Source: Pseudorhodoferax sp. Leaf267 (GTDB taxonomy: Bacteria > Pseudomonadota > Gammaproteobacteria > Burkholderiales > Burkholderiaceae_C). From it: a DNA stretch of 64,000 nt. Positions 57,086-64,000 of the stretch are shown piece after piece. The notes under the pieces are model-generated. The model ran no database searches and had not been told where the DNA came from. It was given only the letters and a program-made list of their open reading frames with translations. Where the stretch lies: NCBI RefSeq assembly GCF_001422405.1, contig NZ_LMMV01000003.1:62001-126000 (forward strand), in the 5' to 3' direction. The translations under genes were made by a program, and so were the position numbers. Numbering within the stretch: the stretch's first letter is position 1; every line of letters begins with the position of its first letter.

Positions 57086-57931
57086 ATGAAGACCGTACCA
57101 CCCAAGACGCCGAGTGACCGGCAAGTGCAGGCGTTCCAGCACGCCAGCCCCAAGTCCAGGTTCAAGCTGGCCGGCATCGACCCGGCGGCCAAGCCGTTTT
57201 CCAGCGGCGACAAGGCCAGCGACAAGGCCGCGGTCGAGGCGCTGGCGGTCGAGCTGGACGGCCTGCAGAACCTGTTCTATGCCGATAAGCGCTTCAAGCT
57301 GCTGGTGGTGCTGCAGGGCATCGACACCAGCGGCAAGGACGGCACGCTGCGTGGCGTGTTCGGCCGCATGAGCCCGCTGGGCGTGCGCACGGTGGGCTGG
57401 AAGGCGCCCACCGAAGAGGAGAAGGCGCACGACGTGCTGTGGCGCATCCACCGCGAGGTGCCGCGCGCCGGCGACATCGTGGTGTTCAACCGCAGCCACT
57501 ACGAAGACGTGCTGGTGCCCGTGGTGCACGGCTGGATCACACCGGAACAGCGCGCGCAGCGCTATGCCCACATCAACGACTTCGAGCGCATGCTGGCGGA
57601 GAGCGGCACCGTGGTCTGCAAGTTCATGCTGCACATCGGCAAGGACGAGCAGCGCGAGCGCCTGCAGGCGCGGCTGGACGACCCGGCCAAGCGCTGGAAA
57701 TTCCAGCCCGAAGACCTGACCGTGCGCGCGCAGTGGGACGCCTACCAGGCCGCCTACCAGGACGCCATCGCCGCCACCGGCACGCCCTGGGCGCCGTGGA
57801 CCATCGTGCCGGCCGATTCCAAGACGCACCGCAACCTGATGATCGCCACGCTGCTGCGCCGGACCCTGCAGGGCCTGAAGCTGGCCTACCCGGCGGGCGA
57901 CCCGGCGCTGGTCGGCCAGAAGATCTCCTGA
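57086..57931 (+). CDS. ppk2: Polyphosphate kinase 2 family protein
   Basis: A 281-residue nucleotide-polyphosphate phosphotransferase. Walker A GIDTSGKDGT at 78-87, the lid module WKAPTEEE, Walker B-like FNRSHYEDVLV near 126 and KFMLHIGKDEQRERLQARLDDPAKRWK are class I PPK2 hallmarks. It makes nucleoside phosphates from polyphosphate. ATG 57086 fits the family length; an upstream ATG would add unrelated residues. Confidence 0.95.
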   Translation: MKTVPPKTPSDRQVQAFQHASPKSRFKLAGIDPAAKPFSSGDKASDKAAVEALAVELDGLQNLFYADKRFKLLVVLQGIDTSGKDGTLRGVFGRMSPLGVRTVGWKAPTEEEKAHDVLWRIHREVPRAGDIVVFNRSHYEDVLVPVVHGWITPEQRAQRYAHINDFERMLAESGTVVCKFMLHIGKDEQRERLQARLDDPAKRWKFQPEDLTVRAQWDAYQAAYQDAIAATGTPWAPWTIVPADSKTHRNLMIATLLRRTLQGLKLAYPAGDPALVGQKIS

Positions 57932-57948
57932 GCGGCACGCCCAGCCGC

Positions 57949-59358
57949 ATGGACTGGACCCGCCTGCGCGCGCAGCTGGTGCCCGTGGTGGTCGCCTGCC
58001 CGCTGTTCCTGCAGAATCTGGACACGTCCGTCATGACCACGGCGCTGCCCAGCATGGCGCGCGCGCTGGCGGTGGAGCCGCTGCGGCTGAACCTGGCCAT
58101 CACGGCCTACCTGCTGAGCCTGGCCGTCTTCCTGCCGCTGTCAGGCTGGTGCGCCGAGCGCTTCGGCGCGCGCCGCGTGTTCTGCTGCGCCATCGCGTTC
58201 TTCACCATGGGCTCGGCGCTGTGCGGGCTGGCCGACTCGCTCTACGAGCTGGTGCTCTACCGCATCGTGCAGGGCCTGGGCGGCGCCATGATGGTGCCGG
58301 TGGGCCGCTTGATCCTGCTGCGCAGCGTGCCGGCGGCGCTCATGGTGAGCGCCATGGTCTGGTTCACGGTGCCGCCCACCATCGGCCGCATGCTGGGGCC
58401 GGTGGTCGGCGGGGCCATCGTGAGCTTCACGTCCTGGCGCTGGATCTTCCTGATCAACGTGCCGTTCGGGCTGCTCGCCATTGCGCTGGCGCTGGTGTTC
58501 CTGGACAAGGAGAGCGGCCAGCGCGAGCCGCAGCCCTTCGATGCCGGCGGCTTCGTGCTGCTGGCCGTCGGCCTCACGGCGCTGCTGGGCGCGGTGGAGA
58601 CGGCCGGCAAGGCGCTGGTGGCCGAGGGGATCGGCTGGCTGGCCGGCGCCGTCGGCGTGGCCGCGCTGGCGCTGTACGTGTGGCGCAGCCGGCGCATCGC
58701 GCATCCGCTGATCGACCTCACCATCCTGCGGCACCGCAGCTACCGCGCGTCCATCGTCGGCGGCACGCCTCTGCGCATCGCCATCGGCGCCTCGCCGTTC
58801 TTGCTGCCGCTGATGCTGCAGCTGGGCTTCGGGCTGTCGCCTCTGGAGTCGGGCCTGCTGACCGTGGCCACCGCCATCGGCTCGCTGGCCACGCGCGTGG
58901 TGATGACGCGCGTGATCCGCAACTTCGGCTTTCGCCAGCTGCTCACGGGCACGACGGTGCTGACCAGCCTGTGCTACGCCAGCTACAGCCTGTTCACGCC
59001 GGCCACGCCGCACCCGCTGATCTTCGCCACGCTGATGCTGGGCGGGCTCGTTAACTCCATGGGCATGGTGGCGCTGCAGACGCTGGGCTTTTCCGAGATC
59101 CCCAAGCCGCGCATGAGCCATGCGACGACGCTCAACAGCACGGCGCAGCAGCTGTCGCTGTCCATGGGCGTGCTGCTGGGCGCCAGCCTGGTGAGCCTGG
59201 CGGCCTGGTGGCATGGCGGCGATGCCGCGCACCTGGCGGCACGCGACTTCTCGCCGGCCTTTCTGTGCGTGGGCGCCGTCACCATGCTGTCGCTGCTGTG
59301 GTTCACGCGGCTGGACGCGGACGCCGGGGCCGAGCTGCGCGCGCCCGCGCCGCGCTGA
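57949..59358 (+). CDS. MFS transporter, DHA2 (14-helix drug efflux) family
   Basis: A 469-residue membrane protein with about 14 helices. CPLFLQNLDTSVMTTALPSMARAL and LPLSGWCAERFGARRVF (motif A) mark the DHA2 group, with LYRIVQGLGGAMMVPVGRL as motif B-like segment. Probable function: multidrug export. It follows ppk2 by 17 bases. The Crp-type regulator gene converges on it with 8 bases between. Confidence 0.92.
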   Translation: MDWTRLRAQLVPVVVACPLFLQNLDTSVMTTALPSMARALAVEPLRLNLAITAYLLSLAVFLPLSGWCAERFGARRVFCCAIAFFTMGSALCGLADSLYELVLYRIVQGLGGAMMVPVGRLILLRSVPAALMVSAMVWFTVPPTIGRMLGPVVGGAIVSFTSWRWIFLINVPFGLLAIALALVFLDKESGQREPQPFDAGGFVLLAVGLTALLGAVETAGKALVAEGIGWLAGAVGVAALALYVWRSRRIAHPLIDLTILRHRSYRASIVGGTPLRIAIGASPFLLPLMLQLGFGLSPLESGLLTVATAIGSLATRVVMTRVIRNFGFRQLLTGTTVLTSLCYASYSLFTPATPHPLIFATLMLGGLVNSMGMVALQTLGFSEIPKPRMSHATTLNSTAQQLSLSMGVLLGASLVSLAAWWHGGDAAHLAARDFSPAFLCVGAVTMLSLLWFTRLDADAGAELRAPAPR

Positions 59359-59366
59359 CGCCCGGG

Positions 59367-60047
59367 CTACGGGTAGCGCGCCAGCCCCTGCCGGTCCATC
59401 ACCACCAGGTAGCCGTAGCCGCGCCGGATCAGGCCTGCGGCCTCGAGCTCGGTCAGCGCCGTGTTGACACGCTGGCGCGAGACGCCGACCAGCCAGCCCA
59501 GTTCCTCCTGGTTGATGCGCAGCGTGGCATCGGTGTTCGGATACAGCACGGGATGGAACAAGCCAGAGATGCCGCGTGCCACGCGCGCGGTGGGCTCCAG
59601 CATCCGGTCGAACTTCACCATCGCGATGAACTGCCCGAGCCGCTCGTTCAGGTGCGACAGCATGAAGTGGTTGAACGCGATGCTGCGCTCCAGCAGCCAG
59701 CCGAAGGTCTTGCGCGGCAGGTGCACGGTCACCGTGGGGCGCGTGGCCGCGATCTCGTACTTGCGATGCTCCGGCTTGAGCAGCGAGCCCTCGCCGACCC
59801 AGCCGCCGGGGGCCACGCCGGTGTACATGATCAGCTTGCCTTCGGGCGTCGTGTCCTGCACGCTCAGGAAGCCCTCCATCACGCCGATCCAGCTGTCCGC
59901 GATCTCGTCGCGCTGGCAGACATAGGAATGGGCGTCGTGGCAGCGCACGGTCAAGGCCTCGAAGGCCGTGTGGCGCTCGGCCTGCGTCAGCGCGCGCGGC
60001 CAGCTGCAGCGCTCGAAGAAGGCGGCGAGCTCTGCGGGCGTGGGCAT
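59367..60047 (-). CDS. Crp/Fnr-family transcriptional regulator
   Basis: A 226-residue regulator. The cyclic-nucleotide-like beta-barrel domain has WIGVMEGFLSVQDTTPEGK and PGGWVGEGSLL; the C-terminal helix-turn-helix is INQEELGWLVGVSRQRVNTALTELEAAGLIRRGYG. No cysteine cluster for oxygen sensing is seen. ATG 60047 gives normal family length; ATG 60098 would place a strong hairpin inside the gene. It follows the tannase-family gene by 68 bases on the same strand. Confidence 0.9.
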   Translation of the reverse strand: MPTPAELAAFFERCSWPRALTQAERHTAFEALTVRCHDAHSYVCQRDEIADSWIGVMEGFLSVQDTTPEGKLIMYTGVAPGGWVGEGSLLKPEHRKYEIAATRPTVTVHLPRKTFGWLLERSIAFNHFMLSHLNERLGQFIAMVKFDRMLEPTARVARGISGLFHPVLYPNTDATLRINQEELGWLVGVSRQRVNTALTELEAAGLIRRGYGYLVVMDRQGLARYP

Positions 60048-60066
60048 TTGCCGCGGATGCTGGCGT

Positions 60067-60107
60067 GCCGGTGCCTCTGGCCCCGCAGGGCCGGGCATGG
60101 CACCGGC
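60067..60107 (-). other. Nested inverted repeats between tannase-family gene and crp-type gene
   Basis: GCCGGTGCC (60067-60075) pairs with GGCACCGGC (60099-60107), and inside the loop GGCCC (60079-60083) pairs with GGGCC (60088-60092). This gives a stable two-step hairpin in the 68-base gap. It has no T run, so it may lower downstream expression or protect the upstream message rather than terminate it. Confidence 0.5.
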
Positions 60108-60115
60108 CGTGCCCG

Positions 60116-61693
60116 TCAAGGTGCCGTGCAGGTGTAGTTGCTGGCCAGCGCCGCCGCGGCGGCGTTGTTGGCCGGACCGGTGTAGCGCGGGTACTGCGGG
60201 TATTGGCACAGCGGGCGCGTGAACTGCGTCGCGCCGCCTGCGACCTTCGTGGCCGTGAGCGTGCCCGGCGCGGTGCCCTGGCTGGCCCAGGCGTCCAATG
60301 CACTGAGCAGGTCAGTGTCGTCGGCACCCGGCCCCCCGGAGCAATGGTTCACGCCCGGCGCGATGTAGTAGCGCGCAAAGCCGTCCATCGCGGCCTGGCC
60401 GCCCACCGCCGCGGTGGCGGCCTGGTAGTAGGCAGTGGTGGCCTTGTAGCTCAGCGCCGAATCATTCCCGCCGTGCCACAGGATGAGCTTGGCGCTGCTG
60501 TTCATGAGGGGCCGCAGGTCGGAGTTGGTGGCGTCGTTGAGGGCAGCCAGCGCGTACATGGCGTTGAGGTTGGAATCCCAGGTGTAGGCCAGCGAGTCCT
60601 GTGCCCGGTTGCGCGCCAGGTAGTTCTTGACCGTCGTGTCCTGGAACAGGTATTGCAGCGCGCCCTGCACGTTGCCCCCGGGGCCGCTGACCCAGGTCGC
60701 CCAGGCGCCGGGATCGTCCTCGTTGCCGGTGAGAGCCCAGCCGGTGTTGGTGTAGGCGCCGCCGGCCCAGGAGGCCGTGCCGGTCCACGACGCGACGGCC
60801 GCCAGCTGCGGGTCGGACAGGCAGGCGTTGCCCGTGTCGGCGCCGCCCGCGCAGCGCAGCACGGCCGGGTCGAAGGTGCAGGCCTGCGGGTTGGCCACCA
60901 CGCCGTCGACGATGCCGTCGCCCGCGTCGCAGGCTGCGCGCACGGCCGCGGCCAGCGTGGCCACCTTGGCGGCGCTGAAGCTGCCGCCCGGCGCGGCCAG
61001 CGCCTTGGCCGTGCGGTTGAACTGGCCCATGAAGCCCACCCAGTTGTAGGCCGGTGCGCGCGCGATGATGCCGTCGAACAGATTCGGGTTGCGTTGCGCG
61101 GCCATGAGGCCTTCGCGGCCACCGTTGGAGCAGCCTTCGAAGTACGCCTTGTCGGGCAGCTTGCCGTAGGCGGCCTGCACCATCTCGCGGGCGGACGACA
61201 GCACGGTCGGCACCGACAGCGAGCCGAACAGGTTGGCCGCGTAGGTGTCGTTCAGCGCGAAGTCGGCCGACAGCACGTTGCCGGTGTGGCCGGAGTCGCT
61301 GGTGACCGTGGCATAGCCCATCTTGAGCGCGCTCAGGGGGGCGCCGGCCAGCGGGTTGATGGCGCCGTTGTAGCCGCCACCACCGGCGTAGTGCAGCTTG
61401 CCATTCCAGGCCTGTGGCAACCGCAGTTCCAGGTTCAGCTGCGGTGCGATGGTGGCGTTGACCTTGCAGTACAGCGGTACGGCACCGCTGGCCGCCACGG
61501 TGGCGGCCGTGGCCACCGTGGCGCCTGCCACGGTCTTGCCCGCCAGGGCGCCGCAGGCCTGCTCGGCCGTGGCCGATGCGCCGGCTGCGCCACCGTTGTC
61601 GTTGTCGTCGCTGCCGCCGCAGCCGATCAGGGCCGCTGCAGACAGCGCCGTGACCGTGAACCGAAAGACATGAAATCCCGCATGACGTCGCAT
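60116..61693 (-). CDS. Tannase/feruloyl-esterase-family lipoprotein
   Basis: A 525-residue secreted serine esterase. A lipobox ALIGC at 21-25 predicts a lipid anchor. The family C-S nucleophile is in FEGCSNGGREGL (C188, S189), the partner histidine and cysteine are in GVNHCSGGPG near residue 452, and an AYNWVGFMGQFN segment is typical. It hydrolyses ester bonds in gallate, ferulate or terephthalate-type esters. GAGGAGAC precedes ATG 61693. The crp-type regulator downstream may belong to the same transcript. Confidence 0.92.
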   Translation of the reverse strand: MRRHAGFHVFRFTVTALSAAALIGCGGSDDNDNGGAAGASATAEQACGALAGKTVAGATVATAATVAASGAVPLYCKVNATIAPQLNLELRLPQAWNGKLHYAGGGGYNGAINPLAGAPLSALKMGYATVTSDSGHTGNVLSADFALNDTYAANLFGSLSVPTVLSSAREMVQAAYGKLPDKAYFEGCSNGGREGLMAAQRNPNLFDGIIARAPAYNWVGFMGQFNRTAKALAAPGGSFSAAKVATLAAAVRAACDAGDGIVDGVVANPQACTFDPAVLRCAGGADTGNACLSDPQLAAVASWTGTASWAGGAYTNTGWALTGNEDDPGAWATWVSGPGGNVQGALQYLFQDTTVKNYLARNRAQDSLAYTWDSNLNAMYALAALNDATNSDLRPLMNSSAKLILWHGGNDSALSYKATTAYYQAATAAVGGQAAMDGFARYYIAPGVNHCSGGPGADDTDLLSALDAWASQGTAPGTLTATKVAGGATQFTRPLCQYPQYPRYTGPANNAAAAALASNYTCTAP

Positions 61694-61811
61694 GGTGTCT
61701 CCTCTCGTTGGTGTGGACTGGCCCGGCCAGTGTGGCACGCAGCGCGGTTTGACAATGTCTGCAGGCGAACAATTCGCACGCGAAAAAGCAGCGGGTTTTC
61801 CCGCGATCGCC

Positions 61812-62846
61812 TCACCGCGGCGCGAGCCCCTCGCGCACGCGCAGCGACAAGGCGGGCTCCACGCCCGCTGAGAAGGCACGCGGGCCTGCGGTGCCCGCGG
61901 GCGTCCAGCGCAGGCTGCGGCTGCCCAGCTCCAGCCGGCCCAGCGGCAGGCCGTTGCCTTGCAGCAGCACGATCTGCAGCAGCACGGGGTCGTCCGCCGG
62001 CACGCCCGTGGGGCCGGTGTCCAGCATCGCGGCGATGGCCTGCGTGATCTCGGCGGGCAGGCCGCTGCGGGGGCGCGCCGGCCCGGTGGCAGGCAGCACC
62101 TGCAGGGCCGCCCAGCCGTCCGTGGGCGCGGCGGCGGGGGCCATGCGCGAAGACCGCAGCTCGCGGCTCGGCGCGGGGCCGGTCGCGCGCGGCGCCGTGG
62201 CGGCACTGGGGGGCGCGGCGTCCGCGGTCATCTGGTCCTGCGCGACGGACGCGCTTTCCTCTTTGCGGCTGCGTTCCTGCGGCGCGGCCGGTGGCGGCTG
62301 CGGCGGCATGGCCTGCGGCAGCGCCAGTTCGGATGGCGCGCGGCGCGCGGGCGCAGGCGATGGAGGGCGGGGAACGGGCCGCGAAGGTTCCCGCGCCTCG
62401 GGCGGCACCGGCGCAGGACTGGCCGCGGGCACGGCCACGGAGGAGGGGGCGGGCGCGGGCGGCGTCAGCGGTGGGGCGGGTGCCTCGGCGGCCGGCGGCG
62501 GCGCAGCCATGGGCAGGTCGCGCGTGTGCGCGTCGGGCCGCGGGCCCGGCACTTCGCGGTCCCACCACAGGCCCACGACCACACCGGCCAGCAGCACGGA
62601 GGCCAAGGCAGCATTCCATGGCCGGCGCGTGCCCAGGAGCGACGCAGGCAGGCGTTTCCACCACGGCGCTGGCGGCGCCGCGGCAGGCGCTGCCGCGGTC
62701 GGCGCGGTGGCCTGGCGGGCCTGGCGCAGGATGGCCGCGCGCACGGCCGCGGGCGCGGCGGCCTGCGCATCGGGCGCATGCTCCAGCGCCTTGCGCAGCC
62801 GGGCATCGCGCAGGTGGGTCGGGTCGTTCGTGCGCGTCGTCACCAT
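61812..62846 (-). CDS. Pro/Ala-rich single-span membrane protein coupled to ECF sigma factor (anti-sigma candidate)
   Basis: A 344-residue protein. RLRKALEHAPDAQAAAP starts a short cytoplasmic helix region, a membrane helix (NAALASVLLAGVVVGLWW) lies at about 78-95, then a long Pro/Ala-rich periplasmic linker of about 100 residues (PAPAPSSVAVPAASPAPVPP) precedes a folded end with LLQGNGLPLGRLELG and RWTPAGTAG. It overlaps the ECF sigma gene by 7 bases, the arrangement of anti-sigma factors. No ZAS zinc motif (HxxxCxxC) is seen, so it is at most an atypical anti-sigma factor. Confidence 0.7.
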   Translation of the reverse strand: MVTTRTNDPTHLRDARLRKALEHAPDAQAAAPAAVRAAILRQARQATAPTAAAPAAAPPAPWWKRLPASLLGTRRPWNAALASVLLAGVVVGLWWDREVPGPRPDAHTRDLPMAAPPPAAEAPAPPLTPPAPAPSSVAVPAASPAPVPPEAREPSRPVPRPPSPAPARRAPSELALPQAMPPQPPPAAPQERSRKEESASVAQDQMTADAAPPSAATAPRATGPAPSRELRSSRMAPAAAPTDGWAALQVLPATGPARPRSGLPAEITQAIAAMLDTGPTGVPADDPVLLQIVLLQGNGLPLGRLELGSRSLRWTPAGTAGPRAFSAGVEPALSLRVREGLAPR

Positions 62847-63481
62847 GGGGCTCCCGGTGGCGCCAGGTAGTGCTGCATGCAGCCGCGCAGCTTGGCCAGG
62901 GCGTAGCGCAAGCGGCTCTTGGCGGTCTCGAAGCCCAGGCCCAGGCGCTCGGCCAGGTCTTCGACGCTGCTGCCGTCTTCGTGGTGCAGCAGGAACACGG
63001 CGCGCTGGGCTGCGGGCAGCGCGTCCAGGCATTGCAGCAGCTGCCGGCCGGCGGCGCGCCAGTGGGCCAGGTCGTGCGTGGCAGGGTGGGCCAGGTCCAG
63101 CGCCCCCTGCAGCCATTCCAGAGGGTCGCTGTCCGTCTCGCCGGGCGGCGCCATGTCGTCCATGCTGTGTTCGCGCCCGCTCGTGCGCAGCCGGTCCATG
63201 GCCAGGTTGTGCGCGATGGTGAAGGCCCAGCTGCGCCAGGGCGCGCGCGTGGCGTCGAACGAGGCACGGGCCGCAATGATGCGCACCCAGGTGTCCTGGA
63301 ACACCTCGTCCGCCTGCGCGGCCAGCTGTGTGCCGAGCAGCCGCCGCACGAAGCGCAGCAGCCCTGCCTCATGGCGCGCGTACAGCCGTTCGAACGCGGC
63401 GCCGTCGCCGCCGGCGTAGGCCTGCATCAAGGCCTCGTCGGGCATGTCGTCATGCATGTCGTCGGGGGTGCGCTGCGGCAT
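62840..63481 (-). CDS. ECF-family RNA polymerase sigma factor
   Basis: A 213-residue sigma-70-family protein. Region 2 has LYARHEAGLLRFVRRLLG, DEVFQDTWVRII and WAFTIAHNLAMDRLR; region 4 has AVFLLHHEDGSSVEDLAERLGLGFETAKSRLRYALAKLR. The linker is longer than usual (DLAHPATHDLAHW). It overlaps the membrane protein gene and is divergent from a lipoprotein gene with 126 bp between, so that gene may be its target. Confidence 0.93.
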   Translation of the reverse strand: MPQRTPDDMHDDMPDEALMQAYAGGDGAAFERLYARHEAGLLRFVRRLLGTQLAAQADEVFQDTWVRIIAARASFDATRAPWRSWAFTIAHNLAMDRLRTSGREHSMDDMAPPGETDSDPLEWLQGALDLAHPATHDLAHWRAAGRQLLQCLDALPAAQRAVFLLHHEDGSSVEDLAERLGLGFETAKSRLRYALAKLRGCMQHYLAPPGAPW

Positions 63482-63607
63482 CGATGGATTCTCACACCAC
63501 GTTCTACGGCGACCGGGCGCGCCTGGGGTTAACGCCGGCCGACTTTTTCAACCCTGCCGGCGGGGGCGGGCCGTACAGCCATTTACCTGTCACCAACGGA
63601 GCCCTCG

Positions 63608-64000
63608 ATGCCCATGCCTTTCCCCCTCGTCCTGCAACGCCGCGTGGCGGCCATGTTGTGCGCGCAGCTTGCGCTGTCGGCCTGCGCCGCGCAACCTGGC
63701 GCCGGCCTGTGGCCCGAGCCGGCGCCGCAGCCCGTGGCAACCGCGGCGCCACAGGAATTCGCACCGCCCGGGCACTTCGCGCCGCTGCGGCAGCGGCCGG
63801 ACTTCCAGGCGCCAAGCGCCGCGCATTGCGCCCGGCCCCCGCACACGCGCGAGGTGCCGGGCCGTGCGGCCGGGCAGCAGGACGCGCTGCGCAGGGACCT
63901 GCGTGGAGCCCTGTCGCATGGGGCGTCGCCACGCGCGGCCGCGGTGGCCGAGGCGGCACCGGCAGCGCCAGCGCCCTTGACGGCCGACCGCGCGCTGTCT
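63608..64000 (+). CDS. Lipoprotein, N-terminal part, cut by window end
   Basis: An open frame runs from ATG 63608 past the window end (131 codons seen). GGAG at 63598-63601 lies 6 bases before it. The signal sequence ends in a lipobox LSAC at about 23-26. The mature part seen so far is Pro/Ala-rich (GLWPEPAPQPVATAAPQEF) with a short DALRRDLRGAL helix. Genes beside such ECF sigma factors often encode VWA-domain lipoproteins with this kind of start, but the domain itself lies outside the window. Coding is well supported by frame, ribosome site and lipobox. Confidence 0.65.
   Translation, partial: MPMPFPLVLQRRVAAMLCAQLALSACAAQPGAGLWPEPAPQPVATAAPQEFAPPGHFAPLRQRPDFQAPSAAHCARPPHTREVPGRAAGQQDALRRDLRGALSHGASPRAAAVAEAAPAAPAPLTADRALS

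Overview
The window is GC-rich chromosomal DNA of a betaproteobacterium, most likely of the order Burkholderiales (Comamonadaceae or Alcaligenaceae type). The argument rests on four receptors of the tripartite tricarboxylate (TTT/Bug) family, many LysR regulators beside small catabolic operons, PEP-CTERM proteins, a homodimeric pyruvate dehydrogenase E1, and a DUF2789-cyanase pair. I saw no rRNA or tRNA gene, insertion sequence or prophage. All family names come from reading motifs; no database search was run.

Layout. 1-7.2 kb: the tail of a Bug receptor, an FkbM-type methyltransferase, a minus-strand operon (M20 amidohydrolase, Bug receptor, KTSC protein, alpha/beta hydrolase broken by an in-frame TGA), then pantothenate genes panB and panC around a methyltransferase. 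7.6-10.2 kb: aceE without its E2/E3 partners. 10.2-12.3 kb: two paralogous THxN-type PEP-CTERM proteins, each preceded by a sigma-54-like -24/-12 element. 12.7-16.1 kb: an XPD/DinG-type helicase with an N-terminal RecB/Cas4-like nuclease motif set, a small secreted protein and a GntR regulator. 16-30 kb: metabolic and transport genes with divergent regulators (orphan TRAP receptor, quinone oxidoreductase-like enzyme, MFS pumps, creatininase, SDR-HAD-Bug operon, VUT transporter, beta-helix protein, NHL lipoprotein).

30-43 kb is the defence region. It holds tandem duplicated 64/65-residue proteins, a decayed WYL regulator and an antitoxin with a stop-interrupted ParE-like toxin. A complete type I-C CRISPR-Cas operon follows (cas3-cas5-cas8c-cas7-cas4-cas1-cas2) with a 22-repeat, 21-spacer array. 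Directly beyond the array lie what look like fossils of a second CRISPR system: a Cas3 HD-domain fragment and two degenerate type I-E repeats at the correct period. The I-C genes are intact and tightly coupled, so this system looks functional, while its surroundings record loss of older defence genes.

43-64 kb: DUF2789 protein and cyanase, a small secreted GEVG-repeat protein, class II aldolase, azoreductase with LysR, a TauD-Bug pair with IclR, a full sulfate importer (binding protein, cysT, cysW, cysA) and, after ompW, a second sulfate-binding protein. The two sulfate-binding genes share a palindromic motif about 70 bp upstream of each start. The window ends with an HDOD protein, PPK2, a DHA2-type MFS pump, a Crp-type regulator, a tannase-family lipoprotein, an ECF sigma factor with a Pro/Ala-rich partner, and the start of a divergent lipoprotein gene cut by the window edge.
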